Source of the DNA: Clonostachys chloroleuca
Taxonomy: Eukaryota; Ascomycota; Sordariomycetes; Hypocreales; Bionectriaceae
DNA: 64,000 nucleotides
Reading direction: 5' to 3'
Assembly: GCA_037952775.1 (NCBI GenBank)
Contig: JBANAY010000004.1
Coordinates: 1,922,001 to 1,986,000 of the forward strand
Positions 32,766-43,607 of the stretch are shown one piece after another (position 1 is the stretch's first letter; each line of letters starts with the position of its first letter). The notes beneath the pieces were generated by a model. It saw nothing but the letters and a program-made list of their open reading frames with translations, did not search any database and was not told where the DNA came from. The translations under genes were made by a program, and so were the position numbers.

Positions 32766-35700
32766 ATCGAGGCAAGGCATTCACAATACTACAGTATAAC
32801 GTTAGAAAATCAAGGGACATAGTCATGGCTTCCCTCCTTCGGGACAAAAGAGTAGCGGCGTTCGACATCCTCGCCATACAGGAACCTTGGAGAAACCCAT
32901 ATATCGAAACCACGCATCACCCCGCGAAGGAGGCCTTCCATCTTTGCTATCCGTCCGGGAATGGTGAGCCCGCAAGGACATGTTTCTTCGTCAACAAGAG
33001 GCTAGATTATACGAAATGGCAGTTCAAACCACACACGAGAGATATATGCACGATAACTGTGGAGGTGGGAGACGGGTTCCCGATCCACATCCACAACGTA
33101 TACAACCCCGGCCCAAACGCAGAAAATAGGCACAGCGCACTCCTTCAGTTAAGACAAATCCTCGACGAACACGAAGGATCCGAACAGATAGTTGTTGGTG
33201 ATTTCAACCTGCACCACGAATTCTGGGGAGGCCCCATGGTCGAACACGCAGACCCTGAAGCAAACCAGCTCATCGAAGTTATTGAAGACTTCGACCTAAA
33301 TAGCACTCTCCAGCCTGGTATTATCACTTATGAAGAAGGAGAACGGCAATCAACTATCGACCTTTGCCTCGTCACCCTTGGCCTGGTGGACAGATTGATA
33401 CGAAGCGAGGTAGACAGAGAGATGGACCATGATTCTGACCACCTCCCCATTGTGACCGAGCTAGACGTGAGTGTCATTCAGCTGAAGAAAGAAATAGGAA
33501 GGGATTGGAAAGCGTTGGATGAGAAAGTATTTGATGACATGCTACGGCTCGAACTGCCGCCACTTCAAAGACCACGAACAAAAACGGCGCTCGATAGATA
33601 CGTACGGGAAATAGTCACGGCCATTCAAAAAGCAGCAGAAGAAGCAACCCCGATACGACGACCATCAGTCAAATCTAGGGTAGGCTGGAACGAAGAATGC
33701 TCCAAAGCCGTTGCAGAAGCGAAACGGCTCAAACGTATATACAGCCGTTGTCATTCAGAAGATACCTGGGAGGCCTACCGTATAGCGAGAAATAAAAAAG
33801 GGCGTGTCATAAAGAAAGCCCTCTGGAAAGACCATCAGGAGAAGGTCGAGAAAGCATCTGAATCCCCAGAGTTGCTTTGGAAACTCGCCAAGTGGGCGAG
33901 GAACAGGGAGGCCCTAGCACCTACAACCACGCCATCCATAAAGGATCCATCCACAGGCCACGAGGTAAATGAGCCGAGTGCCAAAGCAATGCTCTTCAGA
34001 GAAGCGTTCTTCCCCATTCCACCTGAGGCCGACTTAAGTGACATTGAGCATGCCGCATACAGCGAACAGATCAACACACCACCAATCACGGAACTAGAAG
34101 TCGAGGAGGCAATCCGTGAAACGGCACCATTCAAAGCCCCTGGCCCAGATGGGATCATAAACAAGGTCCTTAAAATAGCTGCACCGAGGATTAGAACACA
34201 CTTGACAAGAATATTCAACCAGAGCATACGCCTGGGATACTGCCCACAACACTTCAGAGAATCTACCACAGTGGTGCTTCGGAAACCAGGGAAGAACAAT
34301 TACACGGTCCCTAAGGCCTACCGCCCCATAGCACTACTCAACACCACTGGAAAAATCATGGATTCCATTATAGCTAAGAGACTTAACTTCCTAGCCGAGG
34401 CATTCAAGCTTCTTCCCCAGACACACATGGGAGGAAGGAAACTGAGGTCCACTGAAAATGCAATACACCACATTCTAGACAAAATATACGAAGCCTGGAA
34501 CACTGGACGGGGTCAAGTAGCCAGCCTGCTTCTCCTCGATGTTTCCGGAGCCTTCGACAATGTGTCACACAAACGCCTTCTTCATAACCTGCGAAAGAGA
34601 CGGGTGGATGAGAAAATAGTGCGGTGGATCGAAAGTTCCTTACGGGAAAGATACACCACAATCGTTGTCGACGGCTACAAATCAGAACCGTACAGACTGA
34701 CAACAGGCATACCTCAGGGCTCCAACTACTCTCCGATCCTTTACCTATTCTACAATGCGGACCTCATCGATAGCTGCAACGACATTGAGGATACCACGAC
34801 AACGGGCTTCATTGATGACGTGGCGATCCTAGCCTCTGGAGACACAACAGAGGATACATGCAACAAACTGGGAAAGGCTCTTGGCAAGGCCATGAGATGG
34901 TCCACCAGACACGCCTCTATCTTCGCACCCGAAAAATTCCAGTTGATACACTTCACGAGGGCTCGGAAGAGATTCAACACCCATCAAGCCCTGTGTACAC
35001 CATCGGCCAACGTGCAAGCCAAGCCCACTTGCAAATATCTGGGGCTAACAATGGATACAGGCCTGAGATGGAAGCAACACATCGACGAGATACAACGCAA
35101 GGCGACCAAGACCATCTCAGCTCTGAGCAGCCTGGGCAGCTCAACATGGGGTTTGAAGTTCAAGGACTTGAGGAAGATATATAGAAGCGTAGCGATCCCT
35201 CAAATCATGTATGCATGCTCGGCGTGGTCCAACACTAATTGGAAAACACGCGGAGCCCCCTATACAAAACACACTCTAGCAAAACTAGAGAGCCTACAAG
35301 CCAGAGCAGCAAGAATGATATCAGGGGCGTTCAGAGCGACCTCGGGCCCGGCCCTGGATGTCGAGACACACCTCCTACCAATGGAACACCGGATATGGAA
35401 ACACAATCTCGAGGCGCTCACAAGGCTAGGTCCGGCCAAACCTGAACCAGCAAGGCCAAAAATCAGTCCACGCAATGCCATACGACGAGTGCTTGATAGC
35501 ATACAAGGCCCGGGTCTCAAGGAGCAGGAGAGCATCCCACCATACATCACACCGCCGTGGTGGCAAGGGCCGAAAACTTACATCGAGGAAACTGCAGACA
35601 AGGCAATCGCCAGACACCGCGAAGAGCAGAATGCCTTAACCTTGTACACGGACGGAAGTGGAATAAATGGTCATCTCGGAGCCGCTGCTGTGTGTATCAC

Positions 35701-36541
35701 TAATGGCAAGGTCAGGACGTCGTATATGGGGGACGAGAACGTATCTACAGTGTATGCTGCAGAGCTGCAAGGAATCGCCCTCGCGCTACAGATTGCTCTG
35801 GACGCGATGGGTGAGCAACACAGGAGAGACAAAGTCTGCATATATACAGACAATCAGGCAGCGATACGATCAGTGGCTAAACCTAAAGGAAAGTCAGGAG
35901 CATACCTCCTCCATAAAATCGCACGACTGATCGACGATCTCCATCAGCAACACGTCCGGGTTGAAATCAGGTGGGTCCCATCGCACCAGGGGATTCGGGG
36001 CAACGAAGCGGCCGACAAAGCAGCCAAGGAAGCCACAGGGTGGAGGGACGACAATCAGACAGGCCCAAGGGCAGAAACCCCACCAGATATATACCCGCTG
36101 AGAACGGCAATGAGAGCATGGATAAGCAGAACGGCGTTCCGAAATTGGCAGCAAGGGTGGGAAAAGGAAACCAGAGGGAGAACAACCTTCCGCCATACCC
36201 GGAAGCCCACAAGGAAAGTCCTGCAGCTTCACGCTCAGCTGAATAAACGACAAAGCTCCCTTCTGACCCAACTCCGGACAGAGAAGATTGGCCTCAAAGA
36301 CTTCTTATTCAACCGGCATGTTCCAGGTGTCACGGATCCAAAATGCGACTGCGGAGCAAGGTGGCAAACCGTAATGCATGTCCTGCTACAATGCCGAAAA
36401 CACCAGCGCCTTCGACGACAACTACTGGGGCCATTCCCAGGCAGTCTTCGGAGAATAGTCAGCGAAGGCAAATTAGCCGTCAAAGCTATCAAATTCATGG
36501 AACAAACGCGGATCCTCGGGCAATTCAGGATCGAGACCTAA
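32762..36541 (+). CDS. LINE ORF2: AP endonuclease, reverse transcriptase and RNase H
   Basis: 1259 residues without a stop. The endonuclease shows QYNVRKS, IQEPW, VVGDFNLHHEFWGG (about 145) and DSDHLPIV (about 225). The reverse transcriptase shows APFKAPGPDGI, YRPIALLNTTGKIMD, LLLDVSGAFDNVSH, TGIPQGSNYSP and the active site GFIDDVAIL (about 682), where FIDD replaces the more common YADD. RNase H has LYTDGSG (about 961), AAELQGI, YTDNQAAI and WVPSHQGIRGNEAAD, i.e. the D-E-D-H set. A terminal CDCG...H...C zinc-like motif ends the protein. Catalytic residues are all present. It performs target-primed reverse transcription. Confidence 0.95.
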   Translation: MNRGKAFTILQYNVRKSRDIVMASLLRDKRVAAFDILAIQEPWRNPYIETTHHPAKEAFHLCYPSGNGEPARTCFFVNKRLDYTKWQFKPHTRDICTITVEVGDGFPIHIHNVYNPGPNAENRHSALLQLRQILDEHEGSEQIVVGDFNLHHEFWGGPMVEHADPEANQLIEVIEDFDLNSTLQPGIITYEEGERQSTIDLCLVTLGLVDRLIRSEVDREMDHDSDHLPIVTELDVSVIQLKKEIGRDWKALDEKVFDDMLRLELPPLQRPRTKTALDRYVREIVTAIQKAAEEATPIRRPSVKSRVGWNEECSKAVAEAKRLKRIYSRCHSEDTWEAYRIARNKKGRVIKKALWKDHQEKVEKASESPELLWKLAKWARNREALAPTTTPSIKDPSTGHEVNEPSAKAMLFREAFFPIPPEADLSDIEHAAYSEQINTPPITELEVEEAIRETAPFKAPGPDGIINKVLKIAAPRIRTHLTRIFNQSIRLGYCPQHFRESTTVVLRKPGKNNYTVPKAYRPIALLNTTGKIMDSIIAKRLNFLAEAFKLLPQTHMGGRKLRSTENAIHHILDKIYEAWNTGRGQVASLLLLDVSGAFDNVSHKRLLHNLRKRRVDEKIVRWIESSLRERYTTIVVDGYKSEPYRLTTGIPQGSNYSPILYLFYNADLIDSCNDIEDTTTTGFIDDVAILASGDTTEDTCNKLGKALGKAMRWSTRHASIFAPEKFQLIHFTRARKRFNTHQALCTPSANVQAKPTCKYLGLTMDTGLRWKQHIDEIQRKATKTISALSSLGSSTWGLKFKDLRKIYRSVAIPQIMYACSAWSNTNWKTRGAPYTKHTLAKLESLQARAARMISGAFRATSGPALDVETHLLPMEHRIWKHNLEALTRLGPAKPEPARPKISPRNAIRRVLDSIQGPGLKEQESIPPYITPPWWQGPKTYIEETADKAIARHREEQNALTLYTDGSGINGHLGAAAVCITNGKVRTSYMGDENVSTVYAAELQGIALALQIALDAMGEQHRRDKVCIYTDNQAAIRSVAKPKGKSGAYLLHKIARLIDDLHQQHVRVEIRWVPSHQGIRGNEAADKAAKEATGWRDDNQTGPRAETPPDIYPLRTAMRAWISRTAFRNWQQGWEKETRGRTTFRHTRKPTRKVLQLHAQLNKRQSSLLTQLRTEKIGLKDFLFNRHVPGVTDPKCDCGARWQTVMHVLLQCRKHQRLRRQLLGPFPGSLRRIVSEGKLAVKAIKFMEQTRILGQFRIET

Positions 36542-36866
36542 CTAGACGAAGCCCTGCACTGGGGGGGAGACTGGAGGTATATTGGACGCACAAATGAGGG
36601 AACTGCCTCGTAGGAGCCTAAGAACGCATGCACATTAATATTAGAACCACTATCCACAAGTCTGGCAAGTGGATGTAGATAGAGGTTGAAGAGGAAGAAG
36701 CGAGACTTTGGAGACAGCTGGTCAGGTTGGCACGACATGGCGAAGTGGGGCGTCACGGATTAACTGCGGCGCTTCGGCTGTTTGCCGGACATCGCTTACC
36801 GGGCATAGCTGCGTAATTGCATAGCGGCTAAAACCGAGTAGGATTTAATCAATCAATCAATCAATC

Positions 36867-37701
36867 ACAGAATGCACTAAACAAAACCGCGCAAAGTCGC
36901 GTACGAGAATAGCCAATCTCTCGCGTACGCAAACGCTTTTCCTATTCGGCGGATGGCACAAAGCATTACCGCGTACGCAGAGTTAGCATTACCGCGTACG
37001 CAGAGTTAGCATCATACCGAACCCTTGCCAGCGTCATCTATAGCTGGCGGATGGAGAGGCATAACCGGACATTAGCTATTTCATAGCTGATGGATGGGTA
37101 GATATAACCGGGCATTAGCCGAGTTGACCCAGCCCATCACAGCTCTATTCTCAACGCATACACACTTCCGCCCTGGCACTGGCGTCTGCCAGTGGGGCAT
37201 CGTGCTGTTGCCAACCGTTGGCCGCTTAGAACAGACTTGGAACAGGGGCCCACCAAAGAAAGCACAGAAGCTGTAGTACTAAAAATGTCTAGTCACACCA
37301 CGTGACCTTGTGCATATTTCAAGTCCCAACAACTTCAGCGGTCAATAACAATCTAGAAGGGAAAAAAAAAAAAAAGAAGAACAAAAGGACAAAAAATCAC
37401 ACACAAACACAACAAAATGTAATGGAGTTAACGGAATGAACTCTTGGAATTGCGTATTATGAGATATCGCCAGGCGCCGATCCCTCGAATTGAGGAAAAT
37501 CCGCGATGCAACAATTTTTAGCTTTATATTGAGAAAAGTGGAAGTTAATCTAGGTACAGAAGGCCTACTTCTTGACCATTTCAGTCCCTTGCCACACCTA
37601 AACTTCGATATATCAAAATCATTATCATTCCCTGTAGCCAACGTGACCGTAACAAAATCAATCCCCGAATAAAGACAACCACCAGTCCATCAACCGACAC
37701 T
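36867..37701. other. Intergenic region with short tandem repeats
   Basis: Follows the LINE tail. Has two exact copies of a 23-bp unit (36962-37007) and imperfect repeats built on GGCGGATGG and TAACCGGRCATTAGC up to about 37125, also a CGTACGAGA/TCTCGCGTACG near-palindrome at about 36900-36930. No gene is supported in 37130-37700. Confidence 0.5.
36962..37007. repeat. Exact tandem duplication, 23-bp unit
   Basis: Unit begins AGCATTACCGCGTACG; copies at 36962-36984 and 36985-37007, identical. Confidence 0.9.
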
Positions 37702-40700
37702 CTACCAAGACTTGAGTGGCCGAAACCTCCCAGTTCGATGCATACTGTCGAGGTGGTTGATCAAATTAAGCCCTGAAGGCCATTGTGCCGTATCCGACAA
37801 GCAGAATGGGCAAAAATAGATGGATCTACCACCCACAAGCCTAAGACCCTCGATGCCCGGGGGGCGATTGTGCATCCGCACAAACCCATCCAGGTAGTCC
37901 CTCAGCGGCCCACGAGGGAACATGGGCCAGTTCTTCTAGAGGGCCCGTTCCTCCTCCGACTTCGGGACTGATTGCGCCGCCGGGTTCACCGCTTGGTTGA
38001 CGTTGTTGAACGGGAGGGCGGTCTGCTTGGGCGGACCCAGAAGTTGGCGGACATCTTCGGGGCTTGGGAGGCCACCCATGGCGGGCGTGGTGGGTGAGGT
38101 GGAAGATGCCGAGAATGGGGGGGGATGTAGGGGCTGGGCCCGAGGGCCGAGAGTACCGCAGGGCCTGCTTTACCCCCATTTGTCGGCGTGGAAATGGGTA
38201 GCCCTGCGCCACTCATTGGAGATGTTTGAGGTCGTGCTTGGGTTTGTCTTGATTGAACAGGCCGAAGCTGAATGTTGGGAGTCCGACCAGCACGGGGTCG
38301 AATCACCGGATGCGAATTGGATCTGGGGACAGCGGTTGTTGGGGATGGCGTCCAAGCTTGGGATTGAGGCTGGATCTGCGGCCGAGTCTGTGTATGCACA
38401 CTGGCTCCAGATGAAACATGAAGTCTTTGCAGAGGCTGAGGTGGTCCCTGAGGCTGAGGTAGTCCCTGGGGTCGAGGTAGTCCCTGAGGTTGAGCTAGCA
38501 CTGGACAGAAAGACTGGACTAGACCGCGGGAGTGAATCTGGGACTGCGGTTCCGCCAATTGCTGAGTTTGAATGGGAGACTGTAGTGGTTTCTGAGGACC
38601 AGGATAGATTTGTGTCGGAAAACGGGGTTGTAGCTGAGGTTGAGGCTGAGTATGGTGCTGGGCTGACATATCCAGCCAAGGTTGACCATGAGCTTGGAAT
38701 TGTATCTCAGATTGGGGATGAGATTGGTCTCGAAATTGAGAGTTTGAGTGAATATTATATTGCACCTGAGGGATGGTTAGTACATGAAGGTCAGGTCTTA
38801 TCCTGGGCTGAGAAGCTGTAAGAGATGGGTGCTGTATCTCCGGTCGGGGCTGAGAATAAGATCCAGCCTGCGGCTGATATTGCATCTGGGCCTCATGAAA
38901 ACTGTGTCCAGCTTGCGGGGTGCAAAATGTCGGTGTTTCAAACCGTGCTTGAGATGGAACCTGGCCCTGAAGTTGACGCCCTCGATTGTTACTGGGCCCT
39001 GTTGGGGGATGGCTTGTCATCTCTTGGGGCATGGCTCCATAGACACGAAGCTTGCCGACCTGGTGGCTTTGCGTGTAGGAGATTTGGCTGCTGGTGGCGA
39101 GCGTGGGGAATGAGCTCCCGACCGGTGAGGTTGTTAAGTCTATGAACTGTGTCTGAGCTGTGGTTGCTGAGCTATTCTTAGGAGCCGTCATCACCTTTCC
39201 CGGTCGAATAGATGGCCAAAAACCATTAGAACGCTGCTGTGGCCCCTCTACATTTCCCACTGCATGCCTGGCATACTGGCTTCCAACAGATGAGGTTTCA
39301 GGAACTGCATAGCACAGCTCCATTTCTTGCTGATGAGGGACTCCCCTTGCTGTGGATACGTTTTGGCTCCCAGGGGTTTTGCCTGGAGTCGAGGAAGTAG
39401 GAATATGCCGTCTTTCTGCATTGGTTGAAAGTCGCCCTAGGCCAAGTTCATCAGACGCAGCTTGGTTCTCTAAAGGATTTCCAGGTCCATCGCTGTTGAC
39501 GCCCATCGTATCTCTTGCTAATGCCCCCGGACTGCCGTTGGATACATCTTTCACCAACTGCTCGCCCTCATCACTTGAATCGGATGAGATGGTCTGGATT
39601 GAGACTGGTCTCATCATCATGACGGGTGGTGGACTCTGGCTTCTTTTCCCGGTTGAGGGCATTACTGTTGGTCCATCTCCAGATTCCGCATGGCTCAAGT
39701 TTGATTCACAGGCGGTCGCCCCAGTCGGGACTGTATTAGCGCCATTTAGGGACGAGCCTTGGATTGTTCTATCGTCAGCAAGTGCGGGTGTATGTTTGGA
39801 CGTTGATTGTTGACTTGGAATATGCCATTCGGACGGTCCGGGGGAGCGATCCATGCTCGCCTCAATTCCTTCTTGAGGCTCACTTAATCGATTCCCATCT
39901 TGACGTATACTAGGCGAACTCATGCCACTTGTTCCCGAAAAGCCATTGTTTTGAATGTTTCCAGCATCCGAGGTTAGGGGGTCATCGTCTTGATTCTCTC
40001 CTCGATCTGTTTGGCTATAGAGGTCATCATCTGGTCTTTCTTCGGCATCACCCCCTTGCTTGGATATGTTATCGGGTTCAGTGTCTTTGCCATCAGCTCT
40101 AGGACTCGCGCAAATCTCGGTGTCAGTTCCATCTCTGATATTTCCCGAGCTGCTGGGACGTCGGCTGCCTGGCTCTGTTACAACATTCGCCAAGATGGCT
40201 GATCTGTTCACATCAGCTTGCTGTATGAGGCGCAATAATGGCTGGTAATACTCCTGCTTCATGATAACAGGGTCCATCAGATCAAAATTTCCCAGGTTTG
40301 TTCCTTTTACCCACACTGGAGGACACGTCTCCAGGGTGTTGTGAGTTAAGCATAGACCAGGGTGCGCTCGAGACGATTCGAACGCTCCACCATCCTCATA
40401 TCCCTTTTTCCACCTGTATTTTCCCGTGGCCAGGTCATAGATACAGCAGTCAGGCATAAACTGGACCAGATTTAGCGTCTTGAGGTCGCCATTGATTCCA
40501 ATTTCAAGCATATTGTCAAAAGGAAGGACGAGAACTGGGATATACTCTCCCCCAAGATAGACGAGGCATATGTCGCCAGGTTGACGACGTACATACAATC
40601 TTTCGTTGCCTTCATTAGTATCGTCGTACTTTGACGTTTTAGACCCTCTGTCGTCGTAGACGTGATCTTCTGTGTCCTGACTACTCCGAGATGTTTCGGC

Positions 40701-42086
40701 TTTGTCGCTCATCAAGGCTGACTTTCGGCTTCCAAAAGCCTGTCCGCCCCTTTTGTCTTCGTCTTTGCTCCCTGTGGTCCGATTCATCGACGTTGGTGAG
40801 TTCTTCTGAACAGCTTCTTTCGTGAAAGCGTTATTGTTTTGCTCTGCACGGCTCGCCGTACAGTACTTGACTCGTATGCCCATCTGATCGATAACATCCT
40901 TATAGGCTTTTGAGTATTTATCGTGCTGGAGACTGCCCAAGTGAAATGCGGCATCCATGAGTGGATTGCTACCTCCAAATTTAAGTCGGTGTTCCTCGCA
41001 TCGAATTATATACCATAGACCCTTATTGGCAGGATACTGAACAATGGTCTCCTTGTGTCCAGCAATAGTATTATCATATACCTCTCTATAGCGGATAGTT
41101 CTCTCCTTGCTCTGGTTTTTGGTGGGTGGCTTCTTCCACCGGCAAGGCTTCTTTCGTGGTTGGAGACGGCTCGCATAAGAGAGCTTTCTTTTTCTCTATC
41201 AGCGTATTAGCATGTGAATGGTCCTTCTCACGAACGACAGATATCTTACCCCTAGGACAAGAAATTCTTCGTCTACCGTCGCACTTAGGGTGGATTGATC
41301 GTCAACCTCTTCGGAATCATCATCGGCTTCAGGCTCAAACTCGGAGTCTATATCGATAGCGCTCCTTTCGCTGCCCTCAGCCTCCATTAAAGAGTGATGA
41401 GTAGTCTCTGCATCAATTTCATTCATGCGGCTGCTAGGGAGAGCATCAGGGAGGACCTCATTCGACTCTGCCATTGCGTTGTGGCCGATTTGGCCCGGCG
41501 CTTCATCACAAGGTTCTTCATCGTGAATCCCTCTGTTAACACCCTCAGCCGATGAACCTCCGTCAATTGCGACGTCATTAACTGTCTCAAACTCCCTTTG
41601 TGTCTCTTGAGCTGTGTGTTGAATAACTTCATCGGGCTGCTGCTCCTCAAGCCCTGTGCCTCCCTGAACATTCTCCGCTCCGTAGAGCATCATCCCATCC
41701 CAACTACCAGCAGGGAAAGAATGGAAAAGAGCTATCTGGAGCGGCCTCAGCAGCTCCATTTGTCGTTTCTCACACGCTTCCTCCTCCTCTGCCTGGTTGG
41801 CCTCATGCTCAGCCCGAAAACTCCATCGCTGCGACAGTAGAGACTGTAATTTCTCTTCAATGCTTTGTCTTTCCCCTGGACTTGAATTTTTGTCGAACGA
41901 GTCCATGACATTACAAATCGAGCGACTCATCTCCTCATCCTTCTCTTGGTATTGCTCTTGCAGAGTTTTGAACCCGTTGAGGGTCTGCCTCTCAAACTCG
42001 TTCAAGTACGCCTTCATCATGCCAAAGACTCGACGGATGGTGGGTTGCGGCGGGGCTTGTCCGCTACCACCCTCTTCCGCTGCCAT
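37702..42086 (-). CDS. Large low-complexity protein of a fungal accessory family, with zinc-finger-like ends
   Basis: Exon 1 is 42086-41250 (MAAEEGGSGQAPPQPTIRRV..., coiled-coil and acidic). A 54-nt intron (GTAAGA donor, TGATAG acceptor) leads to exon 2 from 41195. This starts with a basic stretch (RKRKLSYASRLQPRKK), then WYIIRCEEHRLKFGGSNPL and AAFHLGSLQHDKYSKAY, a C-x2-H...H-x4-H arrangement that may bind zinc. Next come PGDICLVYLGGEYIPVLVLP and YRWKKGYEDGG, a globular module known from repeated Aspergillus/Penicillium hypotheticals. About 600 residues of Ser/Gln/Pro-rich sequence follow. Exon 2 stays open to 37986. A last exon from about 37938 (after CCTCTAG) encodes RSIYFCPFCLSD and LINHLDSMH, a C2H2 finger, ending at 37702; its donor is uncertain. 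Probably nuclear. Confidence 0.65.
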
Positions 42087-43238
42087 GATTTGGGCTGATA
42101 AATTTCAAGTGTATTCGCTCAGATATCAAACGAGGTGGTTTTAGCTGGGTTAACTTCGGGCACAGAAGCAGAGCGGAAGCTGAGTCGGCCAAGCCTTGTG
42201 TCGCAGAGGGGAACAAAGGCCAATGTTTTTTTCTTCTCCCGCTCGACAGAAAGCCGAAAGCGTGGGAGGACAGAGCGGCGAGGGCATGACCAGGTATTCG
42301 AAAGTCTTCCATTGGTAATGTTGGTTGTAGAGTGTTGGTTGTAAATATGCAGTTGGTCCTGATGTCGAACTCTTTGGTACTAGACGGGTGGAGTATCGTC
42401 ATCATGCTGCATGGATGGGCTGGTTCGCAGCACCGACATGTCCCGTGAGTAATATGACTGATTTTGGGTGGGGATGGGGGAGTCGATTCCCTGCACAAAC
42501 CATCCATTCCGGTATCTGGGAAGGGCATCCGCCGAGCCGGCCAGTCTTCTTAGTTATGTTTGGTGAGCGGCGGTTTGCCGCTGCAGAATAGATAGGAACT
42601 AAAACTCTCACCTACCACTTAGTGTAGGGTCCTCAGTCGTATTCCATCCACGAACATACCCTCCTGTATGAGCAGCTCTACCAATTCAAAATGATATCAT
42701 GGAACGGAAGAAGGCCACATAAACTCAGCATTTAGGCGATGGCCTAACAAGAATGCCAAGACATTCTCGGATAAGATTGGTTAAGCAATAACTCAAGAGG
42801 TTAGCTGCATGTTATTCGTTGTTGATTGTGGTCGGTGGCCACGGGTGCCCTGCGCTTTCACTCTCACTACTGGCAATATTATTACTGGCGGCCAAGGCCC
42901 AAGTGCCGAGATCGTGGCCGAAAACTGGCGACTACAAGGATGAGGATGAGGGGGAAGATAAGGACTACTGAAGGCAGGTTGATTGAAACTAGCATTGAGA
43001 TTTCTACTTTTATAGGCACGTTGGTTTCTTTTCTTCTTCCTCGGTGTATCCTGTAAGTATGCGACTATCTCTTATACACTGGCTCGGTAGTACGCTAATA
43101 ACGTAGATGAAATTAGCCACTGAATGAAAGCACAGAGCGAAAACGAAAAGAGAAGGAGAAGGAACGAGCATACTCCAAGAAACAACGGCCGACAGCGGGC
43201 GTCGTGATTGTTTTTAAGCCCTTGAATCTCCTCGAGTA
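42087..43238. other. Intergenic region
   Basis: Promoter side of the large gene on its left. No supported gene. Confidence 0.5.
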
Positions 43239-43607
43239 TCACGCGCATTTCTTTGCAGGTTCGCTCAACGGTGGCAGGCTTTCCCCCTCATGCTGCCAGC
43301 GGTAAACGTCATGCCACATTTTGTCGTAACGGCGAAGCTTCCTCTCTATGTGGCAGCACACTGTACAAATTGTAGATTGTTCTTCGGTCTCGTAGACCAG
43401 CATGAGGCCACAAGTCTGGCCTATGCGGTATTCCCTGTTGCACTGCTCACCGAAACGACCCCATCGCCAATAACCACATTCCCAAAGGATTTGGTAATAG
43501 TAACACATACTTACACGTACAGGATGGGGATTGGGACAGTGAGCCTGCAGGCCTAGTAAACTCGGTACGAATGGGGAAAAAAGAACAAAAACTAGGAAAA
43601 CGAACAT
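43239..43607 (-). CDS. Small Cys/Trp/Tyr-rich hypothetical protein
   Basis: 122 codons from 43607, or about 89 from an internal Met at 43508 (MCYYYQILWECGYWRWG). The longer form begins with a hydrophobic stretch (MFVFLVFVLFSPFVPSLLGL) that would resemble a signal peptide, so the start decides secretion versus cytosol. Cysteines lie at CYYYQILWEC, EQCNREYRIGQTCG and ICTVCCHIERK, followed by a basic helix (RKLRRYDKMWHDVYRW). Similar small Cys-patterned proteins occur in fungal accessory regions. No function is known to me. Confidence 0.5.
   Translation of the reverse strand: MFVFLVFVLFSPFVPSLLGLQAHCPNPHPVRVSMCYYYQILWECGYWRWGRFGEQCNREYRIGQTCGLMLVYETEEQSTICTVCCHIERKLRRYDKMWHDVYRWQHEGESLPPLSEPAKKCA

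Larger units (their letters stand above)
31071..36866 (+). mobile_element. Non-LTR retrotransposon (LINE, Tad1/I-like group), apparently full coding length
   Basis: Carries ORF1 (zinc knuckles) and ORF2 (endonuclease, reverse transcriptase, RNase H), both uninterrupted. The 3' end is a (AATC)5 tail at 36847-36866 after about 300 bp of 3' UTR. The 5' UTR starts somewhere before 31071, but its first base and target-site duplication were not found. With both frames intact this may be a recently active copy. Confidence 0.9.

Noticed and set aside
37997..38821. 274-codon plus-strand frame
   Set aside because: It is antisense to the Gln/Pro/Ser-rich repeat part of the large minus-strand gene; the Glu/Val-rich text is the complement of those repeats.
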